From: Streptomyces venezuelae
GTDB lineage: Bacteria; Actinomycetota; Actinomycetes; Streptomycetales; Streptomycetaceae
Length of the DNA: 64,000 nucleotides
NCBI RefSeq assembly: GCF_008642335.1
Contig: NZ_CP029191.1
Span: 4,712,001-4,776,000 of the forward strand
Direction: 5' to 3'
In this document: positions 24,215 through 36,968 of the stretch, one piece after another
How the letters are laid out: each line of letters opens with the position of its first letter
Position numbering within the stretch: the stretch's first letter is position 1
Program-made: the position numbers and the translations under genes
The notes under the pieces: generated by a model
What the model saw: the letters and a program-made list of their open reading frames with translations, nothing else
What the model was told of the DNA's origin: nothing
The model's database searches: none

Positions 24215-25548
24215 TGTCTGCCACTCAGGGAACTTCCCACGCTTCCCCCCGCGAGACGACCGAGGGGACCGTATATACGGTCACCGGCGGCGACTGGGAC
24301 GAGGTCGTCCAGTCGGCGGCCAAGGCCGACGACGAGCGCATCATCGTCAACATGGGCCCCCAGCACCCGTCCACGCACGGTGTGCTCCGGCTCATCCTGG
24401 AGATCGAGGGCGAGACCGTCTCCGAGGCCCGCTGCGGCATCGGCTACCTGCACACCGGCATCGAGAAGAACCTCGAGTACCGCACGTGGACGCAGGGCAC
24501 GACGTTCGTCACGCGCATGGACTACCTGACGCCGTTCTTCAACGAGACGGCGTACTGCCTCGGGGTCGAGAAGCTCCTCGGCATCGAGGACCGGATCCCG
24601 GACCGCGCGTCGGTCATCCGCGTGCTCCTCATGGAGCTCAACCGCCTCTCCTCGCACCTGGTGTGCATCGCCACCGGCGGCATGGAGCTCGGCGCCACGA
24701 CGATCATGATCTACGGCTTCCGGGATCGTGAACTCGTTCTCGATGTCTTCGAGCTCATCACCGGCCTGCGCATGAACCACGCGTACATCCGGCCCGGCGG
24801 ACTCGCCCAGGACCTGCCCCCCGGCACGGTCGACCAGCTCCGCGAGTTCGTGAAGACAATGAAGAAGAACATCCCGGAGTACGACAAGCTCGCCACCGGG
24901 AACCCCATCTTCAAGGCCCGCATGCAGGACGTCGGCTACCTCGACCTCGCCGGCTGCATGGCCCTCGGCGCCACGGGCCCGGTCCTGCGCTCGGCGGGAC
25001 TCCCGCACGACCTGCGCAAGTCCCAGCCCTACTGCGGCTACGAGAACTACGAGTTCGACGTCCCGACCGCCGACACCTGCGACTCCTACGGGCGCTTCCT
25101 GATCCGCCTGGAGGAGATGCGGCAGTCGCTGCGCATCATCGAGCAGTGCATCGACCGGCTCGCCCCCGGACCGGTCATGGTCGAGGACAAGAAGATCGCC
25201 TGGCCCGCCCAACTGGCCCTCGGCCCCGACGGACTCGGCAACTCGCTCGACCACATCAAGAAGATCATGGGCACCTCCATGGAGTCCCTCATCCACCACT
25301 TCAAGCTGGTGACCGAGGGCTTCCGGGTCCCGCCGGGCCAGACGTACACGGCGGTCGAGTCGCCCAAGGGCGAACTCGGCGTGCACGTCGTCTCCGACGG
25401 CGGCACCCGCCCCTACCGGGTCCACTTCCGCGACCCGTCCTTCACCAACCTGCAGGCCATGGCGGCCATGTGCGAAGGCGGCCAGGTCGCCGACGTCATC
25501 GTCGCCGTCGCGTCCATCGACCCCGTGATGGGAGGCGTCGACCGGTGA
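24214..25548 (+). CDS. nuoD: NADH-quinone oxidoreductase subunit D
   Basis: 444-residue 49-kDa-type subunit forming the quinone pocket with NuoB. Conserved elements include [46 protein letters not shown] and the C-terminal [10 protein letters not shown] and [10 protein letters not shown] hydrophilic N-terminal extension of about 40 residues precedes the core. The stop overlaps the GTG of nuoE. Confidence 0.97.
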   Translation: MSATQGTSHASPRETTEGTVYTVTGGDWDEVVQSAAKADDERIIVNMGPQHPSTHGVLRLILEIEGETVSEARCGIGYLHTGIEKNLEYRTWTQGTTFVTRMDYLTPFFNETAYCLGVEKLLGIEDRIPDRASVIRVLLMELNRLSSHLVCIATGGMELGATTIMIYGFRDRELVLDVFELITGLRMNHAYIRPGGLAQDLPPGTVDQLREFVKTMKKNIPEYDKLATGNPIFKARMQDVGYLDLAGCMALGATGPVLRSAGLPHDLRKSQPYCGYENYEFDVPTADTCDSYGRFLIRLEEMRQSLRIIEQCIDRLAPGPVMVEDKKIAWPAQLALGPDGLGNSLDHIKKIMGTSMESLIHHFKLVTEGFRVPPGQTYTAVESPKGELGVHVVSDGGTRPYRVHFRDPSFTNLQAMAAMCEGGQVADVIVAVASIDPVMGGVDR

Positions 25549-26396
25549 CCACCACTCCTTCGGAACAGGGCACGGGCGTCAGCCTGGGCATGCCCCAACT
25601 CCCCGCCCCCGACTACCCGGCCGACGTACGGGCCCGCCTCGAGGTGGACGCCAAGGACGTCATCGCGCGCTACCCGGACTCCCGGTCCGCCCTCCTCCCG
25701 CTGCTGCACCTGGTGCAGTCCGAGGAGGGCCACGTCACGCGCACGGGCATGCGGTTCTGCGCCGAGATGCTGGGCCTGACCACCGCCGAGGTCACGGCCG
25801 TGGCGACCTTCTACACCATGTACCGGCGCAAGCCGTCCGGCGACTATCAGGTCGGCGTCTGCACCAACACGCTGTGCGCCGTCATGGGCGGCGACGCGAT
25901 CTTCGAGGAACTCAAGCAGCACCTCGGCGTCGGCAACGACGAGACGACCGAGGACGGCAAGGTCACTCTCGAGCACATCGAGTGCAACGCCGCCTGCGAC
26001 TTCGCCCCCGTGGTGATGGTCAACTGGGAGTTCTTCGACAACCAGACCCCCGAGTCCGCGAAGCAGCTCGTCGACGACCTGCGCGCGGGCGTCCCGGTCG
26101 AGCCCACGCGCGGGGCGCCGCTCTGCACGTACAAGGAGACCGCCCGGATCCTGGCGGGCTTCCCCGACCAGCGGCCCGGCGCCGTCGAGGCGAGCGGCGG
26201 CGCGGGCCACGCGTCGCTCATCGGACTCCGCCTGGCCAAGGGCGAGGAGCCGCAGCCGCGCGTGGTCCACCCCCGCACGGGAGGCCCGCAGGACGAGGCC
26301 CCCGCCGAGCACCTCAGCTCGCACGACGCACCGCAGGAGACCTCGGCGTCCGACCCGGCGCACCCGGCAGGGCCCGCCGCCGAGGAGGGGGAGTGA
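25545..26396 (+). CDS. nuoE: NADH-quinone oxidoreductase subunit E
   Basis: 283-residue 24-kDa-type subunit with a thioredoxin-like [2Fe-2S] domain. Cluster cysteines are visible in [11 protein letters not shown] and [20 protein letters not shown] 25545 overlaps the nuoD stop; an earlier in-frame start lies inside nuoD and is rejected. The last 70 or so residues, rich in Pro, Ala, Glu and His, extend beyond the usual E subunit and look disordered. The stop overlaps the nuoF ATG. Confidence 0.95.
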   Translation: MTTTPSEQGTGVSLGMPQLPAPDYPADVRARLEVDAKDVIARYPDSRSALLPLLHLVQSEEGHVTRTGMRFCAEMLGLTTAEVTAVATFYTMYRRKPSGDYQVGVCTNTLCAVMGGDAIFEELKQHLGVGNDETTEDGKVTLEHIECNAACDFAPVVMVNWEFFDNQTPESAKQLVDDLRAGVPVEPTRGAPLCTYKETARILAGFPDQRPGAVEASGGAGHASLIGLRLAKGEEPQPRVVHPRTGGPQDEAPAEHLSSHDAPQETSASDPAHPAGPAAEEGE

Positions 26397-27757
26397 TGAC
26401 CTTGGCAGCCGAGATCGACAACGAGACCAGCCCGGAGAAGCTGCTCGCACCGGTCCTTTCGGCGTTCTGGGACGAGGAGAAGTCCTGGACGCTGGAGACC
26501 TACCGACGACACGAGGGGTACGAAGGCCTGCGCAAGGCGCTCGCCATGGCCCCGGACGACGTCATCGCCTACGTGAAGGACTCCGGCCTCCGGGGCAGGG
26601 GCGGCGCGGGATTCCCCACCGGAATGAAGTGGCAGTTCATTCCGCAGGGAGACGGCAAGCCGCACTATCTAGTTGTCAACGCCGACGAATCGGAGCCGGG
26701 GACCTGCAAGGACATCCCGCTCCTCTTCGCGAACCCGCATTCCCTCATCGAGGGGATCGTCATCGCGTGTCATGCGATCAGGTCGTCGCATGCCTTCATC
26801 TATCTGCGGGGTGAGGTCGTCCCCGTCCTGCGGAGGCTGCACGAGGCCGTCCGCGAGGCGTACGCGGCGGGCTACCTCGGGAAGAACGTGCTGGGCAGCG
26901 GACTCGATCTCGAACTCACCGTGCACGCGGGCGCGGGTGCGTACATCTGTGGTGAAGAGACCGCACTGCTCGACTCGCTCGAAGGCCGCCGCGGCCAACC
27001 GCGACTGCGTCCCCCTTTCCCTGCCGTCGCGGGCCTCTACGCGTGCCCCACTGTCGTGAACAACGTCGAGTCCATCGCGTCCGTTCCCGCGATCCTCAAT
27101 CGGGGCAAGGACTGGTTCAAGTCGATGGGCAGCGAGAAGTCCCCGGGCTTCACGCTCTACTCGCTGAGCGGGCACGTCACCAACCCCGGACAGTACGAGG
27201 GACCGCTCGGCATCACGCTGCGCCAGCTGCTCGACATGAGCGGCGGCATGCGCGCCGGACACCGCCTCAAGTTCTGGACGCCGGGCGGCTCGTCGACGCC
27301 GATGTTCACCGACGAGCACCTCGACGTCCCCCTCGACTACGAGGGCGTCGGCGCCGCCGGATCGATGCTCGGCACCAAGGCGCTGCAGTGCTTCGACGAG
27401 ACGACGTGCGTCGTGCGGGCCGTGACCCGCTGGACCGAGTTCTACGCCCACGAGTCCTGCGGCAAGTGCACGCCCTGCCGCGAAGGAACGTACTGGCTGG
27501 TGCAGTTGCTCCGCGACATCGAGGCCGGCAAGGGCGTCATGGCCGACCTCGACAAGCTGAACGACATCGCCGACAACATCAACGGCAAGTCCTTCTGCGC
27601 CCTGGGCGACGGCGCGGCCTCGCCGATCTTCTCCTCCCTCAAGTACTTCCGCGAGGAGTACGAGCAGCACATCACCGGCAAGGGCTGCCCCTTCGACCCG
27701 GCCAAGTCGACTCTCTGGGCCGACCGGCCCGCTGAAAGCGCGCAGGTGAACGCATGA
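26396..27757 (+). CDS. nuoF: NADH-quinone oxidoreductase subunit F
   Basis: 453-residue 51-kDa subunit that binds NADH and FMN, the entry point for electrons. The Gly-rich NADH loop [16 protein letters not shown], the FMN region [12 protein letters not shown] and the second loop [19 protein letters not shown] are present. The N3 [4Fe-4S] ligands are in [10 protein letters not shown] and, about 40 residues later, SFCALG. ATG 26396 overlaps the nuoE stop, and its own stop overlaps the nuoG ATG. Confidence 0.97.
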   Translation: MTLAAEIDNETSPEKLLAPVLSAFWDEEKSWTLETYRRHEGYEGLRKALAMAPDDVIAYVKDSGLRGRGGAGFPTGMKWQFIPQGDGKPHYLVVNADESEPGTCKDIPLLFANPHSLIEGIVIACHAIRSSHAFIYLRGEVVPVLRRLHEAVREAYAAGYLGKNVLGSGLDLELTVHAGAGAYICGEETALLDSLEGRRGQPRLRPPFPAVAGLYACPTVVNNVESIASVPAILNRGKDWFKSMGSEKSPGFTLYSLSGHVTNPGQYEGPLGITLRQLLDMSGGMRAGHRLKFWTPGGSSTPMFTDEHLDVPLDYEGVGAAGSMLGTKALQCFDETTCVVRAVTRWTEFYAHESCGKCTPCREGTYWLVQLLRDIEAGKGVMADLDKLNDIADNINGKSFCALGDGAASPIFSSLKYFREEYEQHITGKGCPFDPAKSTLWADRPAESAQVNA

Positions 27758-30267
27758 CAGTGACCACCAACAACGCTCCCTCCGGGGGCGGGGAGGCGGC
27801 GGTTCCGCCCGAGGATCTCGTCTCGCTGACCATCGACGGCATCGAGATCAGCGTCCCCAAGGGGACGCTGGTGATCCGGGCGGCCGAGCTGCTCGGCATC
27901 GAGATCCCGCGGTTCTGCGACCATCCGCTGCTCGACCCCGCGGGCGCCTGCCGCCAGTGCATCGTCGAGGTGGAGGGCCAGCGCAAGCCGATGGCGTCCT
28001 GCACCATCACCTGCACCGACGGCATGGTCGTGAAGTCGCAGCTGACGTCGGCCGTCGCCGAGAAGTCGCAGCGCGGTGTGATGGAGCTGCTGCTCATCAA
28101 CCACCCGCTGGACTGCCCCGTCTGCGACAAGGGCGGCGAGTGCCCGCTGCAGAACCAGGCGATGCAGGTCGGCGACTCGGACACCCGCTTCGAGGGCAAA
28201 AAGCGGACGTACGAGAAGCCGGTGCCGATCTCCACCCAGGTGCTGCTCGACCGTGAGCGGTGCGTGCTCTGCGCGCGCTGCACCCGCTTCAGCAACCAGG
28301 TCGCGGGCGACCCGATGATCGAGCTCATCGAGCGCGGCGCCCTCCAGCAGGTCGGCACAGGCGAGGGCGACCCCTTCGAGTCGTACTTCTCCGGGAACAC
28401 CATCCAGATCTGTCCGGTCGGCGCGCTGACCTCGGCGGCGTATCGCTTCCGCTCCCGCCCCTTCGACCTGGTGTCGTCGCCCTCGGTGTGCGAGCACTGC
28501 GCGGGCGGCTGCGCGACGCGCACGGACCACCGGCGCGGCAAGGTCATGCGGCGGCTCGCCGCGGACGACCCCGAGGTCAACGAGGAGTGGATGTGCGACA
28601 AGGGACGCTTCGGCTTCCGGTACGCGCAGCGCCCCGACCGGCTGACCACGCCCCTGGTGCGCAACGCGTCGACGGGTGAGCTGGAGCCGGCGAGCTGGCC
28701 CGAGGCCCTGGAGATCGCGGCCAATGGTCTCGCCGCGGCGCGCGGCCGGGCCGGGGTCCTCGTCGGCGGCCGCCTCACCGTGGAGGACGCCTACGCGTAC
28801 AGCAAGTACGCGCGCGTGGCGCTCGACACGAACGACATCGACTTCCGCGCGCGCGTGCACAGCAGCGAGGAGGCCGACTTCCTCGCGGCGCGGGTCGCGG
28901 GCCGGGGCAGGGACCTCGACGGGACCGGCGTCACGTACGCCCTCCTGGAGAAGGCGCCCGCCGTCCTGCTCGCCGGGTTCGAGTCCGAGGAGGAGGCGCC
29001 CGGCGTCTTCCTGAGGCTGCGCAAGGCCTGGCGCAAGCACGGCCAGCGCACCTTCTCCCTCGCCCCGTACGCGACCCGTGGCCTGGAGAAGGCGGGCGGC
29101 ACCCTGCTGCCCGCGGCGCCGGGCACCGAGACGGAGTGGCTTGACGCGCTCGCCGCGGGCGTCGGCCTGGAGGCTCCGGGCACCGACGCCTCCGAGGCAC
29201 TGCGCGCCGAGGGCGCGGTCATCGTCGTCGGTGAGCGGCTCGCGGCCGTGCCCGGCGGACTCACCGCCGCCGTGCGGGCCGCCACGGCGACCGGCGCCCG
29301 GCTGGTGTGGATCCCGCGCAGGGCCGGGGAGCGTGCCGCCGTCGAGGTGGGCGCCCTGCCGTCGCTGCTGCCCGGCGGTCGTCCGGCCACCGACCCGCGC
29401 GCGCGGGACGAGGTCGCGGCCGCCTGGGGCGTCGCCGAACTCCCGCACCGCTACGGCCGCGACACCGGACAGATCATCGAGGCCGCGGCGACCGGCGAGC
29501 TCGGTGCCCTCCTGGTGGCGGGCGTCGAGGTCGCCGACCTGCCGGACCCGGCACGCGCGCGTGCGGCGCTCGACGAGGTCGGCTTCCTGGTCTCCCTGGA
29601 GCTGCGGCCCAGCGAGGTGACGGACCGGGCCGACGTGGTCCTGCCCGTCGCCGCCGTCGCGGAGAAGCCGGGCACCTTCCTCAACTGGGAGGGCAGGGCG
29701 CGGATGTTCGACGCCGCGCTGAAGCCGGACCAGATGACGCGCAGGCTGGCGCCCACCGACGCACGCGTGCTGCACATGCTCGCCGACGCGGGCGACATCC
29801 ACCTGGGCCTGCCCGACCTGCTGACCCTGCGCCGCGAGCTGGACCGGCTCGGCGGCTGGGACGGGCCGCACGCCACCGATCCGCTGGAGACCGGCACCCA
29901 GCCGCCGCGGCCCGCCGCCGGCGAGGCCGTCCTCTCCGGGCACAGGCTGCTGCTCGACCAGGGCCGCCTCCAGGACGGCGACGAAGCCCTCGCCGGTACG
30001 CGGCACGCCGCCCGCGCGCGCGTGTCCGCGGCCACCGCGGCGGAGGCGGGCGTGAAGGACGGCGACCTCCTGTCGGTCGCCGGACCGGCGGGTACGACCG
30101 AACTCCCGCTGCAGATCACGGAGATGCCCGACCGCGTGGTCTGGCTGCCGCTGAACTCGACCGGGGGAGGCGTCACGTCGGACACCGGCGCCCGCCCCGG
30201 CGACCTCGTCCGCATCGGCCCGGCGGTCCTGCCGGAGCCCACTGAGGCCCCGGAGGTGACGTCGTGA
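27754..30267 (+). CDS. nuoG: NADH-quinone oxidoreductase subunit G
   Basis: 837-residue 75-kDa-type subunit, the largest of the complex. The N-terminal [2Fe-2S] domain shows [18 protein letters not shown]. The His-ligated cluster follows in [19 protein letters not shown], then CVLCARC with the distal [10 protein letters not shown] further four-Cys site (CEHCAGGC with a distal MCDKGRF) matches the extra N7 cluster of some bacterial enzymes. A degenerate molybdopterin-oxidoreductase domain fills the rest. The stop overlaps the nuoH GTG. Confidence 0.96.
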   Translation: MTVTTNNAPSGGGEAAVPPEDLVSLTIDGIEISVPKGTLVIRAAELLGIEIPRFCDHPLLDPAGACRQCIVEVEGQRKPMASCTITCTDGMVVKSQLTSAVAEKSQRGVMELLLINHPLDCPVCDKGGECPLQNQAMQVGDSDTRFEGKKRTYEKPVPISTQVLLDRERCVLCARCTRFSNQVAGDPMIELIERGALQQVGTGEGDPFESYFSGNTIQICPVGALTSAAYRFRSRPFDLVSSPSVCEHCAGGCATRTDHRRGKVMRRLAADDPEVNEEWMCDKGRFGFRYAQRPDRLTTPLVRNASTGELEPASWPEALEIAANGLAAARGRAGVLVGGRLTVEDAYAYSKYARVALDTNDIDFRARVHSSEEADFLAARVAGRGRDLDGTGVTYALLEKAPAVLLAGFESEEEAPGVFLRLRKAWRKHGQRTFSLAPYATRGLEKAGGTLLPAAPGTETEWLDALAAGVGLEAPGTDASEALRAEGAVIVVGERLAAVPGGLTAAVRAATATGARLVWIPRRAGERAAVEVGALPSLLPGGRPATDPRARDEVAAAWGVAELPHRYGRDTGQIIEAAATGELGALLVAGVEVADLPDPARARAALDEVGFLVSLELRPSEVTDRADVVLPVAAVAEKPGTFLNWEGRARMFDAALKPDQMTRRLAPTDARVLHMLADAGDIHLGLPDLLTLRRELDRLGGWDGPHATDPLETGTQPPRPAAGEAVLSGHRLLLDQGRLQDGDEALAGTRHAARARVSAATAAEAGVKDGDLLSVAGPAGTTELPLQITEMPDRVVWLPLNSTGGGVTSDTGARPGDLVRIGPAVLPEPTEAPEVTS

Positions 30268-31646
30268 CGCACACCCTGGTGCCGCTTGCGGCGGAAGACC
30301 TGTCCATGTTCGGCCGCGACCCCTGGTGGCTGGTCGCCTTCAAGGCGGTCTTCTGCTTCGCGTTCCTGATGGTGACGGTCCTCCTCGCCATCGTCTGGGA
30401 GCGCAAGGTCGTCGCCTGGATGCAGCTGCGCATCGGCCCCAACAGGAACGGCCCCTGGGGTCTGCTGCAGTCCCTCGCGGACGGCGTCAAGCTGATGCTC
30501 AAGGAAGACGTGATCGTCAAGCGCGCGGACAAGGTGGTCTACGTCCTTGCCCCGGTCATCGCGGCGATCCCGGCCTTCATGGCGATCGCGGTGATCCCGT
30601 TCGGGCCCGCGGGCAACGAAGTCTCGATCTTCGGCCACCGTACGACGATGCAGCTCACCGACCTGCCGATCGCGATGCTCTACATCCTCGCGGTCGCCTC
30701 CGTCGGCATCTACGGCATCGTGCTCGCGGGCTGGAGCTCCGGATCGACGTACCCGCTCCTGGGCGGTCTGCGCTCCTGCGCACAGATGATCTCGTACGAG
30801 ATCGCGATGGGCGCGGCGTTCGCCTCCGTCTTCCTCTACTCCGGGTCGATGTCGACGTCGGCGATCGTGGAGGCGCAGGCGGACCGCTGGTACGTCCTGC
30901 TGCTCCCCGTCTCCTTCATCATCTACATCGTCACGATGATCGGCGAGACGAACCGTGCGCCGTTCGACATGCCGGAGTCCGAGGGCGACCTCGTCGGCGG
31001 CTTCAACACCGAGTACTCGTCCATCAAGTTCGCGATGTTCATGCTCGCCGAGTACATCAACATGGTCACCGTCTCGGCGGTGTCGGCCACGCTCTTCCTG
31101 GGCGGCTGGCGGGCGCCGTATCCGATCAGCACGTTCTGGGAGGGCGCGAACCACGGCTGGTGGCCGATGCTCTGGTTCGTGATCAAGGTCCAGCTGCTGC
31201 TGTTCTTCTTCATCTGGCTGCGCGGCTCGCTGCCCCGCGTCCGCTACGACCAGCTGATGAAGCTCGGCTGGAAGGTCCTGATCCCGGTCTCCGTGGTCTG
31301 GCTGATGCTGGTCGCCACGGTCAGGGCGATGCGGAACGAGGACTACGAATTCACCTCGATCGCGCTCTACGTCGGCGGCGGGGTCATCGCGCTGCTGCTG
31401 CTCTCCGTCGTCGTCGACATCTTCCGCGACAAACGCGAGAAGGAAGCCGCCGCCGCGGAGGAGGAGAAGCCGGTCGCCTTCGACCCCATGGCGGGCGGAT
31501 TCCCCGTGCCGCCGCTGCCCGGCCAGAGCCTGCCACCCGTCCCGCGCCGACGCTCGCGCCAGGAGCGGGAGTTGATTGTCAGTGGTGGACCGGATACTCA
31601 AAGTGACGGAACCCGAAGTGATGGAAAGGAGGCGTCCGATGGCTGA
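30264..31646 (+). CDS. nuoH: NADH-quinone oxidoreductase subunit H
   Basis: 460-residue membrane subunit linking the quinone site to the proton channels. Signatures are [20 protein letters not shown], the helix/loop [20 protein letters not shown] and [18 protein letters not shown]. The C-terminal tail beyond the last helix (about 50 residues, Arg/Pro/Ser-rich) is an extension seen in actinobacteria. Its last codons contain the Shine-Dalgarno and start of nuoI, giving an 8-bp overlap. Confidence 0.96.
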   Translation: MTHTLVPLAAEDLSMFGRDPWWLVAFKAVFCFAFLMVTVLLAIVWERKVVAWMQLRIGPNRNGPWGLLQSLADGVKLMLKEDVIVKRADKVVYVLAPVIAAIPAFMAIAVIPFGPAGNEVSIFGHRTTMQLTDLPIAMLYILAVASVGIYGIVLAGWSSGSTYPLLGGLRSCAQMISYEIAMGAAFASVFLYSGSMSTSAIVEAQADRWYVLLLPVSFIIYIVTMIGETNRAPFDMPESEGDLVGGFNTEYSSIKFAMFMLAEYINMVTVSAVSATLFLGGWRAPYPISTFWEGANHGWWPMLWFVIKVQLLLFFFIWLRGSLPRVRYDQLMKLGWKVLIPVSVVWLMLVATVRAMRNEDYEFTSIALYVGGGVIALLLLSVVVDIFRDKREKEAAAAEEEKPVAFDPMAGGFPVPPLPGQSLPPVPRRRSRQERELIVSGGPDTQSDGTRSDGKEASDG

Positions 31647-32298
31647 GTCGAACCAGGAGTCGCACGACTCGAACCAATCGAATCAGGGGTTCCAGAACCC
31701 TGTCGCCGGCTTCGGCGTGACCTTCAAGGCCATGTTCAAGAAGCGGCTGACCGAGCAGTATCCGGAGCAGCAGAAGACCACTGCCCCCCGCTTCCACGGC
31801 AGGCACCAGCTGAACCGCCATCCGGACGGCCTGGAGAAGTGCGTCGGCTGTGAGCTCTGCGCCTGGGCCTGTCCCGCGGACGCCATCTATGTGGAGGGCG
31901 CGGACAACACGGACGAGGAGAGGTACTCGCCCGGCGAGCGGTACGGCCGCGTCTACCAGATCAACTACGCCCGCTGCATCCTGTGCGGCCTGTGCATCGA
32001 GGCGTGCCCCACGCGCGCGTTGACGATGACGAACGAGTTCGAGCTGGCCGACAGCAGCCGCGAGAACCTCATCTACACCAAGGAACAGCTGCTCGCCGGC
32101 CTCGAAGAGGGCATGGTCGACTCGCCGCACGCGATCTACCCCGGCACGGACGAGCAGGACTACTACCGAGGCCTGGTGACCGAGGCCGCCCCCGGGACCG
32201 TGCCCCAGGTCGCCCTCTCCAAGGGGGAGACCCCGCAGGAGGCGGCCTCGGACTTCGGGGACGGCGAGCCCGCCTCGGAGAAGGTGGTCGGCCGATGA
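31639..32298 (+). CDS. nuoI: NADH-quinone oxidoreductase subunit I
   Basis: 219-residue ferredoxin-like subunit with two [4Fe-4S] clusters (N6a, N6b): [16 protein letters not shown] and [19 protein letters not shown] 31639 is chosen because AAAGGAGG ends 7 bases before it; a longer in-frame reading from 31576 would lie deep inside nuoH. The C-terminal 70 residues are acidic. The stop overlaps the nuoJ ATG. Confidence 0.96.
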   Translation: MAESNQESHDSNQSNQGFQNPVAGFGVTFKAMFKKRLTEQYPEQQKTTAPRFHGRHQLNRHPDGLEKCVGCELCAWACPADAIYVEGADNTDEERYSPGERYGRVYQINYARCILCGLCIEACPTRALTMTNEFELADSSRENLIYTKEQLLAGLEEGMVDSPHAIYPGTDEQDYYRGLVTEAAPGTVPQVALSKGETPQEAASDFGDGEPASEKVVGR

Positions 32299-33134
32299 CG
32301 CAGCTCGCCGCCTACTCGACCTCGACCGGCGAGGCCTTCCAGTTCTGGGTGCTCGGCACGGTCGCGGTGATCGGCGCCCTGTGCACCATCCTCATGAGGA
32401 AGGCCGTGCACAGCGCGCTCTGCCTGGCCGGGACCATGATCATCCTCGCGGTGTTCTACCTGGCCAACGGCGCGTACTTCCTGGGCATCGTCCAGATCGT
32501 CGTCTACACCGGCGCGATCATGATGCTCTTCCTCTTCGTCGTCATGCTCGTCGGCGTCACCGCGGCGGACTCCCTGAAGGAGACCATCAAGGGACAGCGC
32601 TGGCTGGCACTCCTGTGTGGCCTCGGCTTCGCGGTGCTGCTCTTCGCGGGCATCGGGAACGCCTCCATGAAGGAGTTCAACGGCCTCGGCAAGGCGAACG
32701 CCGGCGGCAACGTGGAGGGCCTCGCCGGGCTCATCTTCACGAAGTACGTCTTCGCCTTCGAGATCACCGGCGCCCTGCTCATCACGGCGACGGTCGGCGC
32801 GATGGTGCTCACCCACCGCGAGCGCACGGAGCGCGCCAAGACCCAGCGCGAACTGTCCGAGCAGCGCGTGCGCGAGGGCAAGCACCTGCCGCCGCTGCCC
32901 GCCCCGGGTGTGTACGCACGGCACAACGCCGTGGACATCGCGGGCCTGCTCCCCGACGGCACCCCGTCGGAGCTCACGGTCAACAAGACGCTGCGTGACC
33001 GCGGCCAGATCCGCGACGTGTCGAACGAGGCGCTGGACGACCTGCGGGCGCTTGAGCAGCGCTCCACCGACCGTCTGGAGCGGCCCGACCTGCGGAGCGG
33101 CGACATCGGGCGGACCGAGGAGGCGTCGAAGTGA
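32295..33134 (+). CDS. nuoJ: NADH-quinone oxidoreductase subunit J
   Basis: 279-residue membrane subunit of the proton-pumping arm. Five hydrophobic helices include the conserved [18 protein letters not shown] 32295 overlaps the nuoI stop. After the last helix (about residue 178) a charged tail of about 100 residues (rich in Arg, Glu and Asp) extends beyond the usual ~170-residue subunit. The stop overlaps the nuoK GTG. Confidence 0.95.
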
Positions 33135-33430
33135 ACCCCGTCAACTACCTGTATCTCGCGGCCCTGCTGTTCACGATCGGCGCGACCGGCGTGCTCATCC
33201 GGCGGAACGCGATCGTGGTGTTCATGTGCATCGAGCTCATGCTCAACGCCTGCAACCTCGCGTTCGTGGCCTTCTCCCGGATGCACGGCAACCTCGACGG
33301 CCAGATCATCGCGTTCTTCACGATGGTCGTCGCCGCCGCGGAGGTCGTGGTCGGGCTCGCGATCATCGTGTCGCTGTTCCGTTCCCGCCACTCGGCCTCG
33401 GTCGACGACGCCAGCCTGATGAAGCTCTGA
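33131..33430 (+). CDS. nuoK: NADH-quinone oxidoreductase subunit K
   Basis: 99-residue three-helix membrane subunit. It has the conserved sequence [20 protein letters not shown], with the buried Glu used in proton transfer, and a second Glu in the [13 protein letters not shown] helix. Length is standard. The GTG start overlaps the nuoJ stop; 14 bp separate it from nuoL. Confidence 0.96.
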
Positions 33431-33444
33431 GGGGTCGCTGAATC

Positions 33445-35391
<1,947 letters not shown>

Positions 35392-35396
35392 TACCG

Positions 35397-36968
35397 ATGT
35401 CCTTTCCCCTGCTGACAGCGACGGCGGTCCTGCCCGCGGCCGGCGCGATCGCCACGGCAGCCGTCCCGGCCGCCCGGCGGACCGCCGCCAAGTGGCTCGC
35501 GCTGCTCGTCTCGCTCGCCACGCTCGGTCTCGCGCTGACCGTGCTCGTACGGTTCGACCCCGACGGCGACCGCTATCAACTGACCGAATCGCACGCCTGG
35601 ATCAAGGAGTTCGGGGTGCGGTACGAGCTGGGGGTCGACGGCATCGCCGTCGCACTCCTCGCGCTCACCGCGCTCCTGATCCCGTTCATCATCCTGGCGG
35701 GCTGGCACGACGCCGACCCCCTGGAGACCAAGTCGTCGCGCTGGCGTCCCACCCAGGGCTTCTTCGCCCTGATCCTGGCCGTCGAGGCGATGGTGATCAT
35801 CTCCTTCGAGGCCACGGACGTCTTCCTCTTCTACATCTTCTTCGAAGCCATGCTCATCCCGATGTACTTCCTCATCGGCGGCTTCGGGGACCGCGCCCAC
35901 GCGGGCACGGACGAGAACGCCTCGGCGCAGCGCTCGTACGCGGCCGTGAAGTTCCTCCTCTACAACCTCGTCGGCGGCCTCATCATGCTGGCCGCCGTAA
36001 TCGGGCTCTACGTAGTAGCGGGAAACTTCTCCCTCCAGGAGATCTCCGCCGCGCGCGCGGACGGCTCGCTCGACATGGCGACCAACACGGAGCGGCTGCT
36101 CTTCCTCGGCTTCTTCTTCGCCTTCGCGGTGAAGGCGCCGCTGTGGCCGCTGCACACCTGGCTGCCGAACGCGATGGGGGAGTCCACCGCCCCGGTCGCC
36201 GTCCTGATCACCGCGGTCGTGGACAAGGTCGGCACGTTCGCGATGCTGCGGTTCTGCCTCGGGCTCTTCCCGGAGGCGAGCGACTGGGCGACACCGGTCG
36301 TCCTCGTCCTCGCGCTCATCAGCATCATCTACGGAGCGCTGCTCGCGGTAGGCCAGCGCGACATCAAGCGCCTGGTGGCGTACGCGTCGATCTCGCACTT
36401 CGGCTTCATCATCCTCGGCATCTTCGCGATGACCTCGCAGGGCCAGTCCGGCGCGACGCTCTACATGGTCAACCACGGCATCTCGACGGCCGCGCTGATG
36501 CTGGTGGCCGGTTTCCTGATCTCGCGGCGCGGCTCGCGCCTCATCGCCGACTACGGAGGCGTGCAGAAAGTCGCGCCTGTGCTCGCCGGCACCTTCCTGA
36601 TCGGCGGCCTGGCCACACTCTCACTGCCCGGCCTCGCTCCGTTCGTCAGTGAATTCCTGGTCCTGGTCGGCGCGTTCGCCCGCTATCCGGTGGTCGGGAT
36701 CATCGCGACCGTCGGCATCGTGCTGGCCGCGCTGTACACGCTCGTCCTGTACCAGCGGACGATGACGGGACCCGTGAAGGCGGAGGTCTCGGCCATGCCC
36801 GACCTGCGGGTGCGTGAACTGGTCGTCGTCGCTCCGCTGATCGCCCTCCTGATCGGCCTCGGCGTCTACCCGAAGCCGCTCACCGATCTGGTGAACCCGG
36901 CGGTCGAGCACACGATGTCCGACGTACAGAAGAAAGACCCCAAGCCCGATGTGGAGGCGGCCAAGTGA
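35397..36968 (+). CDS. nuoM: NADH-quinone oxidoreductase subunit M
   Basis: 523-residue antiporter-like proton pump subunit. Key patterns are FYIFFEAMLIPMYFLIGGFG with the channel Glu, PLHTWLPNAMGESTAPVAVL and RLVAYASISHFGFI. Start at ATG 35397, 5 bp after the nuoL stop; an in-frame reading from 34119 inside nuoL is rejected. A short hydrophilic tail ends the protein. The stop overlaps the nuoN GTG. Confidence 0.96.
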   Translation: MSFPLLTATAVLPAAGAIATAAVPAARRTAAKWLALLVSLATLGLALTVLVRFDPDGDRYQLTESHAWIKEFGVRYELGVDGIAVALLALTALLIPFIILAGWHDADPLETKSSRWRPTQGFFALILAVEAMVIISFEATDVFLFYIFFEAMLIPMYFLIGGFGDRAHAGTDENASAQRSYAAVKFLLYNLVGGLIMLAAVIGLYVVAGNFSLQEISAARADGSLDMATNTERLLFLGFFFAFAVKAPLWPLHTWLPNAMGESTAPVAVLITAVVDKVGTFAMLRFCLGLFPEASDWATPVVLVLALISIIYGALLAVGQRDIKRLVAYASISHFGFIILGIFAMTSQGQSGATLYMVNHGISTAALMLVAGFLISRRGSRLIADYGGVQKVAPVLAGTFLIGGLATLSLPGLAPFVSEFLVLVGAFARYPVVGIIATVGIVLAALYTLVLYQRTMTGPVKAEVSAMPDLRVRELVVVAPLIALLIGLGVYPKPLTDLVNPAVEHTMSDVQKKDPKPDVEAAK

